From Pseudomonas sessilinigenes (GTDB taxonomy: Bacteria; Pseudomonadota; Gammaproteobacteria; Pseudomonadales; Pseudomonadaceae), in contig NZ_CP027706.1 in NCBI RefSeq assembly GCF_003850565.1, positions 5,580,001 through 5,644,000 of the forward strand: 64,000 nt of DNA. The letters run 5' to 3'. A model generated the notes under the pieces. It saw only the letters and a program-made list of their open reading frames with translations. It did not search any database and had not been told where the DNA came from. The position numbers were made by a program, and so were the translations under genes. Below are positions 9,317 to 17,956 of the stretch, piece by piece. Numbering within the stretch: position 1 is the stretch's first letter; the number at the start of each line of letters is the position of its first letter.

Positions 9317-10882
9317 ATGATCAGTACCGTATTGGATACCCAGGGAGACCCCCTTCCACAGCAGGCCGGCGGGCGCAGCAATGCCCCGGGCCCGTACCCT
9401 GGGAGCAAGACGGTCCTGCCGCTGGCACGCCAGAACCCCAACCGCAAGCGCGTACTGTTCGTGACCTCGGAACTCACCGACCTGGTCAAGACCGGCGGCC
9501 TGGGGGATGTCTCCGCCGCCCTGCCCCGGGCCATGGCTCATTTGCACGATGTACGGGTCCTGATTCCCGGCTACCCCCAGGTGCTGCACAGCGAGAACCC
9601 GATTCATGTCATCGGTGAACTGGGCGGCCATGCAGCGCTACCCGCCTGCAAGATCGGCCGCATGGACATGCCCGACGGCCTGGTGATCTACGTGCTGATC
9701 TGCCCCGAACTCTACGAACGCGAAGGCACGCCCTACGGCGCCAATAATGGCCGCGACTGGCCGGACAACCATATCCGCTTCGCCCGCCTGGGCCTGGCCG
9801 CCGCCGATATCGCCGCCAACCTGGCACAGATCCACTGGTGTCCCGACCTGGTGCACGCCCACGACTGGCCTGCCGGCCTGGCCCCGGCCTACATGCACTG
9901 GCGTGGCCAGCGCACCCCGACCCTGTTCACTATCCACAACCTCGCTTACCAGGGCGTGGTCAGCCTGGCGTCCTGCCCGGAGCTGGGCATCCCCGAACAT
10001 GCCCTGCAACAAGAGGGCATGGAGTTCTACGGCAAGTTGTCGTTCCTCAAGGCCGGTATGGCCTACGCCAGCCACATCACCACGGTGAGCGCCACCTATG
10101 CCAGGGAGATCACCACGCCGGCCTTCGGCTGCGGGCTCGATGGTTTCCTGGCCAGCAAGACCCAGCAGGGCCTGCTCAGCGGCATCCCCAATGGCATCGA
10201 CGAGAGCTGGGATGCCGCCACCGATCCGCACCTGCATTGCCCATTCGGCATCGGCGACTGGGACGGCAAGGCCGCCAATGCAGCCCATGTCCGGCAATTG
10301 TTCGGCCTGGAGCCCAGCAACGGGCCGCTGTTCGCCGTGGTTTCGCGCCTGGTCTACCAAAAGGGCCTGGACCTCACCGAGGCGGTGGCCGAGTTCATCG
10401 TCGCCTCAGGCGGCCAGATCGCCATCATCGGGCGCGGCGAACCGGAAGAAGAGCAGTCCATGCGTGCCCTGGCCCAACGTTTTCCCGGACGCATCGCCGT
10501 CCATATCGGCTTCAACGAGACCGATGCCCGGCGCATGTTCGCCGGTAGCGACTTCCTGCTCATGCCCTCGCGCTACGAGCCTTGTGGCCTGAGCCAGATG
10601 TACGCACAACGCTTCGGCTCGCTGCCGGTGGCGCGCAATACCGGTGGCCTGGCTGACACCATCGACAACGGCGTCACCGGCTTTTTGTTCGACGAGTCCA
10701 CCGTGACCAGCTACCAGCAGGCCCTTGCCCGGGCGTTCAAGGTCTTCGCGTACCCACGGCTGCTCAATGCCATGCGCTGCCGGGCCATGGCCGCGCCATT
10801 CAACTGGTGCCAGGCCGTGGAGCCCTACGCCGAACTCTATGAACAGCTGGTAGCCCAGGCCCTGGGGCACACCGCCAGGTAA
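9317..10882 (+). CDS. glgA: Glycogen synthase (ADP-glucose, GT5)
   Basis: Cytoplasmic GT5 glycosyltransferase (521 aa) that extends alpha-1,4-glucan from ADP-glucose; in GlgE organisms it can also feed maltose-1-phosphate synthesis. The ADP-binding KTGGLGDV motif lies near residue 58 and the C-terminal catalytic block EPCGLSQMYAQRFGSLPVAR near 419, followed by NTGGLADTI. A roughly 40-residue N-terminal extension, rich in Gly and Pro, precedes the usual start of the fold. The Shine-Dalgarno is GGGAGAGA. It is the first gene of a six-gene operon; treZ follows 14 bp later. The order matches the P. aeruginosa glycogen/trehalose locus as I recall it. Confidence 0.95.
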   Translation: MISTVLDTQGDPLPQQAGGRSNAPGPYPGSKTVLPLARQNPNRKRVLFVTSELTDLVKTGGLGDVSAALPRAMAHLHDVRVLIPGYPQVLHSENPIHVIGELGGHAALPACKIGRMDMPDGLVIYVLICPELYEREGTPYGANNGRDWPDNHIRFARLGLAAADIAANLAQIHWCPDLVHAHDWPAGLAPAYMHWRGQRTPTLFTIHNLAYQGVVSLASCPELGIPEHALQQEGMEFYGKLSFLKAGMAYASHITTVSATYAREITTPAFGCGLDGFLASKTQQGLLSGIPNGIDESWDAATDPHLHCPFGIGDWDGKAANAAHVRQLFGLEPSNGPLFAVVSRLVYQKGLDLTEAVAEFIVASGGQIAIIGRGEPEEEQSMRALAQRFPGRIAVHIGFNETDARRMFAGSDFLLMPSRYEPCGLSQMYAQRFGSLPVARNTGGLADTIDNGVTGFLFDESTVTSYQQALARAFKVFAYPRLLNAMRCRAMAAPFNWCQAVEPYAELYEQLVAQALGHTAR

Positions 10883-10896
10883 GGGAGGCCACGCCG

Positions 10897-12693
10897 ATGC
10901 CCTCAAGCACGCCACCGACCTGGCACCACGGCGCACTGCCGCTCGATGCAGAGCGCACTCGGTTCGCGCTGTGGGCACCGGATGCACGCTACGTCAGCGT
11001 GGAGCTGGAGAACGGCCAGTCCCTGCCGATGCTGCCCCAACCCGAAGGCTGGTTCGTGATCCAGGCGCGCTGCCCCGCCGGTAGCCGCTATCGCTTCAAT
11101 ATCGACGACCAGCTCCAGGTGGCGGACCCGGCGTCCAGGGCGCAGCACGGCGGTGTCCATGGCACCAGCCTGGTACTCGACCAGCAGGCCTACCGCTGGC
11201 AACACCCACATTGGTGCGGCCGCCCCTGGCATGAAGCCGTGATCTATGAACTGCACGTTGGCGTCATGGGCGGTTATGGCGCCGTGGCCCAGGCACTGCC
11301 CGCCCTGGTGGAACTGGGCGTGACCGCCATCGAGCTCATGCCCCTGGCCGAATTCCCCGGCACCCGCAACTGGGGCTACGACGGGGTCCTGCCCTATGCC
11401 CCCCAAGCCTCCTATGGCACCCCGGACGAGCTCAAGGCACTGATCGATACGGCCCACAGCCTGGGCTTGGCGGTGATCCTGGATGTGGTCTACAACCACT
11501 TCGGCCCGGACGGAAACTACCTGCAGCGTTATGCCCACGGGTTCTTTCGTGACGACCGGCATACCCCCTGGGGCGCAGCCATCGACTTCCGCCGCCGGCC
11601 GGTGCGCGACTTCTTCATCGACAATGCGTTGATGTGGCTGCTGGACTATCGCTTCGATGGCTTGCGCCTGGACGCCGTGCACGCCATCGACGATCCGGAC
11701 TTTCTCCAGGAACTGGCGCACCGGATACGCGAGGCGACCCCCACCGGACGGCACATCTGGCTCACCCTGGAAAATGAGCGCAACCAGGCCAGCCTGTTGC
11801 GCCAGGGCTTCGATGGCCAATGGAACGATGACGCCCACAACGCCCTGCATGTGCTGCTGACCGGCGAGCAGGAAGCCTACTACGCGGACTTTGCCCAACA
11901 GCCCACCGAGCAACTGGCCCGTTGCCTGAGCCAGGGGTTCGCCTTCCAGGGACACACCGACCGCCATGGGCAGGCCCGTGGCGAACCCAGCGCCGACCTG
12001 CCACCCACAGCTTTCGTGCTGTTCCTGCAGAACCACGACCAGATCGGTAACCGCGCCTTTGGCGAACGCCTCAATCAATTGGCGCCCCCCCAGGCCCTGC
12101 ACGCGGCCACGGTGTTGTTGCTGCTATCGCCCATGATCCCGTTGCTGTTCATGGGTGACGAGGCAGCGGCCCGGGAGCCGTTCCTGTTCTTCACCAGTCA
12201 TCAGGGCGAGCTGGCCGAGGCGGTGCGCCAGGGCCGACGCAGTGAATTCGCAGCCTTCAGCGCCTTTGCCGACGCCGAGCAGCGCCAGCGCATTCCCGAT
12301 CCCAATGCCCTGGAGACCTTCCAGGCCTCGTGCCCACGTCCCTGCCCGCAAGACGCTGCCAGTACCCGGGCGCTCTATCGTGAACTGCTGCAACTGCGGC
12401 ATCGGGAGCTGGTCTGGCGCCTGCCCGGCACCCGCCCCCTGGGCACCGACGTGTTGGCCGAGGGAGCCCTTAGCGCCCGCTGGCGCCTGGGCGACGGTTG
12501 CTTGCTGCGCATCGATATCAACCTCAGCGCACACCCGGTCCAGGTGCCCCAGGCGCCCAGTGTCCAGCCCTGGTTCCAGTATCCACCCCAGCCCAGCGGG
12601 CACTGGAGCCAAGGCAGCTTGCCGGCCTTCAGCGTGCAGGTGCGACTGGACTTGCAAAGCCCCTCGACTACCGCAAATGGAGAGCACCCATGA
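10897..12693 (+). CDS. treZ: Malto-oligosyltrehalose trehalohydrolase
   Basis: GH13 enzyme (598 aa) that releases trehalose from maltooligosyltrehalose made by TreY. It has an N-terminal CBM48-like domain (TRFALWAPDARYVSVEL), then the barrel with YELHVGVMGGYG. The catalytic Asp is in DGLRLDAVHAI (about residue 256), the acid/base Glu in WLTLENERN (about 291), and the transition-state Asp in NHDQIGNRAFG (about 380). All three are intact. An excellent Shine-Dalgarno (AAGGGAGG) precedes the ATG. The stop overlaps malQ by ATGA. Confidence 0.95.
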   Translation: MPSSTPPTWHHGALPLDAERTRFALWAPDARYVSVELENGQSLPMLPQPEGWFVIQARCPAGSRYRFNIDDQLQVADPASRAQHGGVHGTSLVLDQQAYRWQHPHWCGRPWHEAVIYELHVGVMGGYGAVAQALPALVELGVTAIELMPLAEFPGTRNWGYDGVLPYAPQASYGTPDELKALIDTAHSLGLAVILDVVYNHFGPDGNYLQRYAHGFFRDDRHTPWGAAIDFRRRPVRDFFIDNALMWLLDYRFDGLRLDAVHAIDDPDFLQELAHRIREATPTGRHIWLTLENERNQASLLRQGFDGQWNDDAHNALHVLLTGEQEAYYADFAQQPTEQLARCLSQGFAFQGHTDRHGQARGEPSADLPPTAFVLFLQNHDQIGNRAFGERLNQLAPPQALHAATVLLLLSPMIPLLFMGDEAAAREPFLFFTSHQGELAEAVRQGRRSEFAAFSAFADAEQRQRIPDPNALETFQASCPRPCPQDAASTRALYRELLQLRHRELVWRLPGTRPLGTDVLAEGALSARWRLGDGCLLRIDINLSAHPVQVPQAPSVQPWFQYPPQPSGHWSQGSLPAFSVQVRLDLQSPSTTANGEHP

Positions 12694-14771
12694 GCGATGC
12701 GCAACTGGAAATCCTCGCCAGCCGCGCCGGCCTGGCGGTGGACTGGATCGACGCCAATGGCCGCCCGCAAAAGGTCGAGCCACGGGTCCTGCGGGCGGTT
12801 CTGGCCGGTCTGGGGCATGCCGCCGACAACGACCAGGAGATCGCGCACAGCCTGGGTCAATTGCAGGCGCTCCAGGAGCACCGACACCTGCCTCCCCTGC
12901 TTACCGTGGATATCGGCCAGGGCCTCGACCTGGCCCGCTACTTTCCCCCGTTGACTCATTGCCAGGTCCAGCTGGAAGACGGCGCATCCCTGCAACTGCA
13001 ATTGGATGAAGGCAGCGTGCTGCCCGGGAGCCTGCCCGTGGGCTATCACGCGGCGCACATAGAGGATGAGCACTTCATCCTCGCCGTAGCCCCCGAACGC
13101 TGCTACAGCGTGGCCGATGCGATGCACCAGGCCGTTCCCCGGGCCTGGGGGCTGAGCGTGCAGGCATACGCCTTGCGACGTAGCGGAGACGGCGGCCTGG
13201 GCGATACCCAGGCCCTGGAGGAGCTGGCCCGCCAGGCTGCGGAGCGCGGCGCCGATGCACTGGCCATCAGCCCACTACATGCCATGTTCAGCAACGACCC
13301 GCAGCGCTATAGCCCCTACTCGCCCTCCAGCCGCCTGTTTCTCAATAGCCTGTATGCCGCGCCGGCAGCGATCCTTGGCGAGCGAGCCTGGCGCATCGCC
13401 GTCGAGAGCTGCGACCTGGCGGAGCCATTGCAGGCACTGGAGAAGCTGCCCTTGATCGACTGGCCCGCAGCAGCCAAGGCCAAGCAACAGGCACTGCGCG
13501 CCCTGTACGAGGGGTTCTGCCAGGGCGAACACCCCTTGCACCAGGACTTCGCCAGCTATCGTCAGGCCGCAGGCGAAGCCTTGGAAAACCACTGCCGCTT
13601 CGAGGCTATCCAGGCCTTGCGAGTGGCCCGCGGGGAAGATCCGGACTGGCGCCACTGGCCATCGCACTGGCGTCATCCCGGGAGTCCGGCGCTGGCCCAA
13701 TTGGCCAGGGAACAGGCCCACGACATCGGTTTTCATGCCTTCTGCCAGTGGTTGATCGCCCGCTGCCTGGAACGGGTCCAAAATGCCGCCCGCAGTAGTG
13801 GTATGGGCATCGGTCTGATCGCCGACCTGGCGGTAGGCGCCGATGGCGGCGGCAGCCAGGCCTGGAGCCGCCAGGACCAGTTACTGGCGCAACTGACCGT
13901 GGGCGCACCGCCGGATATCCTCAATCGCCAGGGCCAGAGTTGGGGGATCTCGGCCTTCTCTCCGGAGGGCCTGCAACGCAACGGCTTCCAAGCCTTTATC
14001 GAGATGCTGCGGGCCAACTTCGCCCATGCCGGCGGCCTGCGCATCGACCACGTGATGGGCTTGCAACGACTGTGGGTGATTCCCCTGGGCGCCGCCCCTT
14101 GCGATGGGGCCTACCTGCACTATCCGGTGGATGATCTGTTGCGCCTGCTGGCCCTGGAGTCCCACCGGCACCAGGCCATCGTGCTCGGCGAAGACCTGGG
14201 CACCGTCCCGGACGGCCTGCGGGAGAAACTCACGACCCGGGCCATGCTCGGCATGCGCGTGTTGCTGTTCGAGCAGGATCACGGCTGCCACTTCAAGCCC
14301 ATCCTCGACTGGCCGGACAATGCCCTGGCCACCTCCAGCACCCACGACCTGCCAACGCTCAATGGCTGGTGGCGTGGCCGCGATATCGACTGGAACCAGC
14401 ACCTGGGCCTGGTGGACGACAGCACTGCCCGGCAGTGGCGCGAGCACCGCCAGCGTGAACGCGACGGCTTGCGCCATGCCCTGGCCCGGGACCCACAGAA
14501 CTTTCGCGAGCCCTTTGACGAGACCGACCAGGTGCTGGATGCCAGTGTGCGCTTTCTTGGGCACACGCGGGCGCCCCTGGTGCTACTGCCCCTTGAGGAC
14601 GCACTGGGGATCGACGAGCAGGCCAACCTGCCCGGCACCGTCGAGGGCCATCCCAACTGGCGTCGGCGCTTGGCTGGCAGCGCCAGGCGCCTGCTGGACG
14701 ACAGCGACGCGGCCCGGCGCCTGGAGCAACTGGCCCGGGCGCGGCAACAAGCCCATGAGCGTGACCGATGA
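12690..14771 (+). CDS. malQ: 4-alpha-glucanotransferase (amylomaltase)
   Basis: GH77 disproportionating enzyme (693 aa) that transfers maltosyl/maltooligosyl units and so adjusts chain length for TreY and GlgP-type enzymes. Catalytic residues sit in GLRIDHVMGLQRLW (nucleophile Asp, about 449), VLGEDLGTVPDGLR (acid/base Glu, about 500) and SSTHDLPTLNGWW (about 549). An N-terminal extension of about 130 residues precedes the barrel, as in the longer proteobacterial MalQ proteins. The start is set by the ATGA overlap with treZ and GGAGA seven bases upstream. Its own stop overlaps treY by ATGA, so three genes are coupled. Confidence 0.93.
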   Translation: MSDAQLEILASRAGLAVDWIDANGRPQKVEPRVLRAVLAGLGHAADNDQEIAHSLGQLQALQEHRHLPPLLTVDIGQGLDLARYFPPLTHCQVQLEDGASLQLQLDEGSVLPGSLPVGYHAAHIEDEHFILAVAPERCYSVADAMHQAVPRAWGLSVQAYALRRSGDGGLGDTQALEELARQAAERGADALAISPLHAMFSNDPQRYSPYSPSSRLFLNSLYAAPAAILGERAWRIAVESCDLAEPLQALEKLPLIDWPAAAKAKQQALRALYEGFCQGEHPLHQDFASYRQAAGEALENHCRFEAIQALRVARGEDPDWRHWPSHWRHPGSPALAQLAREQAHDIGFHAFCQWLIARCLERVQNAARSSGMGIGLIADLAVGADGGGSQAWSRQDQLLAQLTVGAPPDILNRQGQSWGISAFSPEGLQRNGFQAFIEMLRANFAHAGGLRIDHVMGLQRLWVIPLGAAPCDGAYLHYPVDDLLRLLALESHRHQAIVLGEDLGTVPDGLREKLTTRAMLGMRVLLFEQDHGCHFKPILDWPDNALATSSTHDLPTLNGWWRGRDIDWNQHLGLVDDSTARQWREHRQRERDGLRHALARDPQNFREPFDETDQVLDASVRFLGHTRAPLVLLPLEDALGIDEQANLPGTVEGHPNWRRRLAGSARRLLDDSDAARRLEQLARARQQAHERDR

Positions 14772-17542
14772 CCGGGGTCGTGCGAGCCAGCCTGCGCCTG
14801 CAGTTCCACCGGGGCTTCACCCTGGACGATGCCGTGCCGCTGGTGCCCTACTTCGCCAGCCTGGGCATCAGCCATGTCTATGCCTCGCCGCTGTTGTGCG
14901 CCCGTGCCGGCTCCCTGCATGGCTACGATGTCGTGGACCCGACCCGGGTCAACCCGGAGCTGGGGGGCGAAGCCGCCCTGGAGCGCCTGGTGGCCGCCCT
15001 GCGCCAGCATGACATGGGCCTGATCCTGGATATCGTGTCCAACCACATGGCGGTGGGTGGCGACGACAATCCCTGGTGGCTGGACCTGTTGCGCTGGGGT
15101 CGCCTGAGCCCCTACGGCGAGTTCTTCGATATCCAGTGGCACTCACCCGACCCGCTGCTGGAAGGCCAGCTGCTCTTGCCGTTCCTGGGCAGCGACTACG
15201 GCCAGGCGCTGCAGGAAGGCAGCCTGCAACTTTGCCTGGAGGAGGATTGCCGTGGTTTCCATGTCCGTCACCACGAGCATCGTTTCCCCATCTGCCCCAG
15301 CGACTACGCCCCTTTGCTACGCCCCGACGAAACCCGGCACCCAGAGGCCGGGGCGGCCTTGAAACCCCTGGCCGACGACTTCGCTGCCCTGCGCTTCAAC
15401 GGCGACGCCCACGCCCAGGCGCTGCTCCTGCAAGAGGCGCTGGCCCAGGCGCTGCAACAACCGCTGCTACGCCGGGCCGTGCAAGAGCGCCTGCACAACT
15501 ACGATTCAAGGCACGCCCCTGGCTTCGAACGCCTGCACCAGTTGCTGGAGCAGCAGAGCTATCGCCTGGCCAGCTGGCGTACTGCCGCTGACGACATCAA
15601 CTGGCGCCGCTTCTTCGACATCAACGAACTGGCCGGACTGCGCGTCGAACGTCCAAGGGTATTCGCGGCCACCCACGCCAAGATCTTCGAGCTGATCGAA
15701 CGGCACCTGGTGGATGGCCTGCGAATCGACCATATCGATGGCCTGGCCGATCCCCGAGGCTACTGCCGCAAGTTGCGCCGCCGGGTCGATCGCCTGCGTC
15801 CGGGGCAGCATTTGCCGATCTATGTGGAGAAGATCCTGGGTGACGGCGAGACCCTGCACCGCGATTGGGGGGTGGACGGCAGCACCGGCTATGAATTCAT
15901 GAACCAGCTGTCGCTGTTGCAACATGCCAGCAGCAGCCAGGCGGTGCTGGGCGAGTTGTGGAGTCGGCACAGTGAGCGACCGGCACACTTTGCCGAGGAA
16001 GCGCGCCTGGCACGCCAGCAGGTGCTCAACGGCTCCCTGGCCGGAGACTTCGAGAGCGTGGCCCAGGCCCTGCTGCAAGTGGCACGCCTGGACCTGATGA
16101 GCCGCGACCTGACCCTGGGGGCGATCCGCCGGGCACTGCAAGAACTGATCGTGCATTTCCCGGTTTACCGCACCTACATCGGTGCCTGCGGCCGCGGTCC
16201 AGAGGACCAGCGGTTCTTCCAGCAAGCCATGGAGGGTGCCCGGGCCAGCCTGGGCGAAGCCGACTGGCCGGTGCTGGACTACCTGCAACGCTGGCTCGGA
16301 GGCCAGGGCTGGCGACAACAGCCCCTGGGCCAGGCTCGCAAGCTGCTGCGCCACGCCGGCAGGCGCTTCCAGCAACTGACCTCGCCCGCGGCGGCCAAGG
16401 CCGTGGAAGACACGGCCTTCTACCGCTCGGCGGTGTCCCTGGCGCGCAACGACGTGGGTTTCAACAGCGAGGTATTCAGCGCCCCTATGGCCGCCTTCCA
16501 CCAGGCTTGCATCGAGCGCCTGGCAAGCTTTCCCGACAATCTGCTGGCCAGCGCCACCCATGACCACAAGCGCGGCGAAGACAGCCGTGCACGCCTGGCC
16601 GTGCTCAGCGAACGCGCCACCTGGTACGCCCGGCAGGTGGACCACTGGCGGGCCCTGGCCACTCCCTTGCGCCCATCCGCCCTGGCACCTTCGGCGGCGG
16701 ACGAGTTGATTCTCTACCAGGTCCTGCTGGGCAGTTGGCCCCTGGACCTGCACACCGAAGACCGACCTGCCCTGCAGGCCTATGCCGGACGTATCTGGCA
16801 GTGGCAGGAAAAAGCCCTGCGCGAGGCCAAGCTGCACAGCAGCTGGGCCAGCCCGAACCGGCCATATGAAGAGGCGGTACACGCTTTTATCGAGCACCTG
16901 CTGCTGTCCCCCCAGGGCTCGCTCCTGCGCCAGTCGATCGCCGCTGCCGCCAACGCCATTGCGCCCGCCGGCGCCCTCAACAGCCTGGTGCAGACCATGT
17001 TGCGCCTGACCGTGCCCGGCGTTGCCGACCTGTACCAGGGCAACGAATTCTGGGACTTGAGCCTGGTGGACCCGGACAACCGCCGCCCCGTGGACTACCC
17101 AACCCGGCAACGAGCGCTGGAGCACCCGGCACCGCTGGCCTGCCAGTTGGCCCAATGGCGCGAAGGGCCTATCAAGCAAGGTTTGATCGCCCGCACCCTG
17201 GGGCTACGGCGCCAGCACCCGGGGCTGTTCCAGCGCGGCAGCTACCGGCCACTGACCGTGCTCGGGCAACACGCCGGGCAGGTGCTGGCTTTTGCCCGTG
17301 AATACCGCCAGCAGCGGCTGCTGGTGGTGGTGCCGATACAGGTGGCCGGACTGCTGGGCGACAGTACGTGTCCCCAGGTCGCTCCCGAGCTCTGGGGCGA
17401 TACCCGGGTGCAACTACCGTTCGCCGTCTCGAGGGGCAATTTGAATGGACTTTTTTCCAACGGGCCAGTCACAGCTCACGGTGAGCTGATGCTCAGCGAG
17501 GTGCTACGAGACTTTACGCTCAACCTCTTGATCGAACATTGA
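14768..17542 (+). CDS. treY: Maltooligosyltrehalose synthase
   Basis: GH13 isomerase (924 aa) converting the reducing-end alpha-1,4 bond of maltodextrin to the alpha,alpha-1,1 bond of trehalose; TreZ then releases trehalose. It starts with LRLQFHRGFTLDDAVPLVPY, typical of TreY. The catalytic Asp is in DGLRIDHIDGLADPRGY (about residue 316) and the Glu in YVEKILGDGE (about 352). Later conserved blocks include ATHDHKRGEDSRARL and the GVADLYQGNEFWDLSLVDPD motif near the C-terminus. Length is normal for the family. The start overlaps the malQ stop (ATGA). With TreZ it makes trehalose from alpha-glucan. Confidence 0.95.
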   Translation: MTGVVRASLRLQFHRGFTLDDAVPLVPYFASLGISHVYASPLLCARAGSLHGYDVVDPTRVNPELGGEAALERLVAALRQHDMGLILDIVSNHMAVGGDDNPWWLDLLRWGRLSPYGEFFDIQWHSPDPLLEGQLLLPFLGSDYGQALQEGSLQLCLEEDCRGFHVRHHEHRFPICPSDYAPLLRPDETRHPEAGAALKPLADDFAALRFNGDAHAQALLLQEALAQALQQPLLRRAVQERLHNYDSRHAPGFERLHQLLEQQSYRLASWRTAADDINWRRFFDINELAGLRVERPRVFAATHAKIFELIERHLVDGLRIDHIDGLADPRGYCRKLRRRVDRLRPGQHLPIYVEKILGDGETLHRDWGVDGSTGYEFMNQLSLLQHASSSQAVLGELWSRHSERPAHFAEEARLARQQVLNGSLAGDFESVAQALLQVARLDLMSRDLTLGAIRRALQELIVHFPVYRTYIGACGRGPEDQRFFQQAMEGARASLGEADWPVLDYLQRWLGGQGWRQQPLGQARKLLRHAGRRFQQLTSPAAAKAVEDTAFYRSAVSLARNDVGFNSEVFSAPMAAFHQACIERLASFPDNLLASATHDHKRGEDSRARLAVLSERATWYARQVDHWRALATPLRPSALAPSAADELILYQVLLGSWPLDLHTEDRPALQAYAGRIWQWQEKALREAKLHSSWASPNRPYEEAVHAFIEHLLLSPQGSLLRQSIAAAANAIAPAGALNSLVQTMLRLTVPGVADLYQGNEFWDLSLVDPDNRRPVDYPTRQRALEHPAPLACQLAQWREGPIKQGLIARTLGLRRQHPGLFQRGSYRPLTVLGQHAGQVLAFAREYRQQRLLVVVPIQVAGLLGDSTCPQVAPELWGDTRVQLPFAVSRGNLNGLFSNGPVTAHGELMLSEVLRDFTLNLLIEH

Positions 17543-17563
17543 AGCCACTCCAGGAGCATTGCG

Positions 17564-17851
17564 ATGAGTACCGACGACAAACGCATTCGTGAGTTCGCCT
17601 ATCAGATCTGGGAGTCGGAGGGTAAACCCGAAGGCCAGGAAAAACGCCACTGGGAAATGGCCCGCAAGCTGGCGGAGGCCGAGGCCCTGGCGCCAAGCAA
17701 GCCGGTCAAGGCCAGCCCGGCTACCGCCAAGCCCGGCAGCAAGGCAACAGCCAAACCCAAGGCCAAGGCGCCCACCGCCGTGGTGCCACCGGGCGAGAAG
17801 CCGGTGGCCGCGAAAAAGCCGCGCGCCCCGCGCAAGCCCCCGGCCCGTTGA
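17564..17851 (+). CDS. DUF2934 protein with Ala/Lys/Pro-rich tail
   Basis: Small 95-residue protein in the glycogen/trehalose operon. Residues 1-40 form a DUF2934 domain (RIREFAYQIWESEGKPEGQ, then HWEMARKLAEAEA). The rest is a low-complexity, strongly basic tail of Ala, Lys and Pro ending PRAPRKPPAR, similar in composition to histone-H1-like tails. CAGGAG precedes the start. It lies 21 bp after treY and 105 bp before glgX. A homologue occupies the same operon position in P. aeruginosa as I recall. Function unknown; the basic tail could bind nucleic acid or another polyanion. Confidence 0.8.
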   Translation: MSTDDKRIREFAYQIWESEGKPEGQEKRHWEMARKLAEAEALAPSKPVKASPATAKPGSKATAKPKAKAPTAVVPPGEKPVAAKKPRAPRKPPAR

Positions 17852-17956
17852 GACCCGACCCGGCCTGACCGGAGCCCGTGACAGGCCCCTGCCACCCCCA
17901 TTTGGGCGTGGGGCATGCACCCCGCTCGATCCGCCACTGTCACTGCAGGAGCCATC

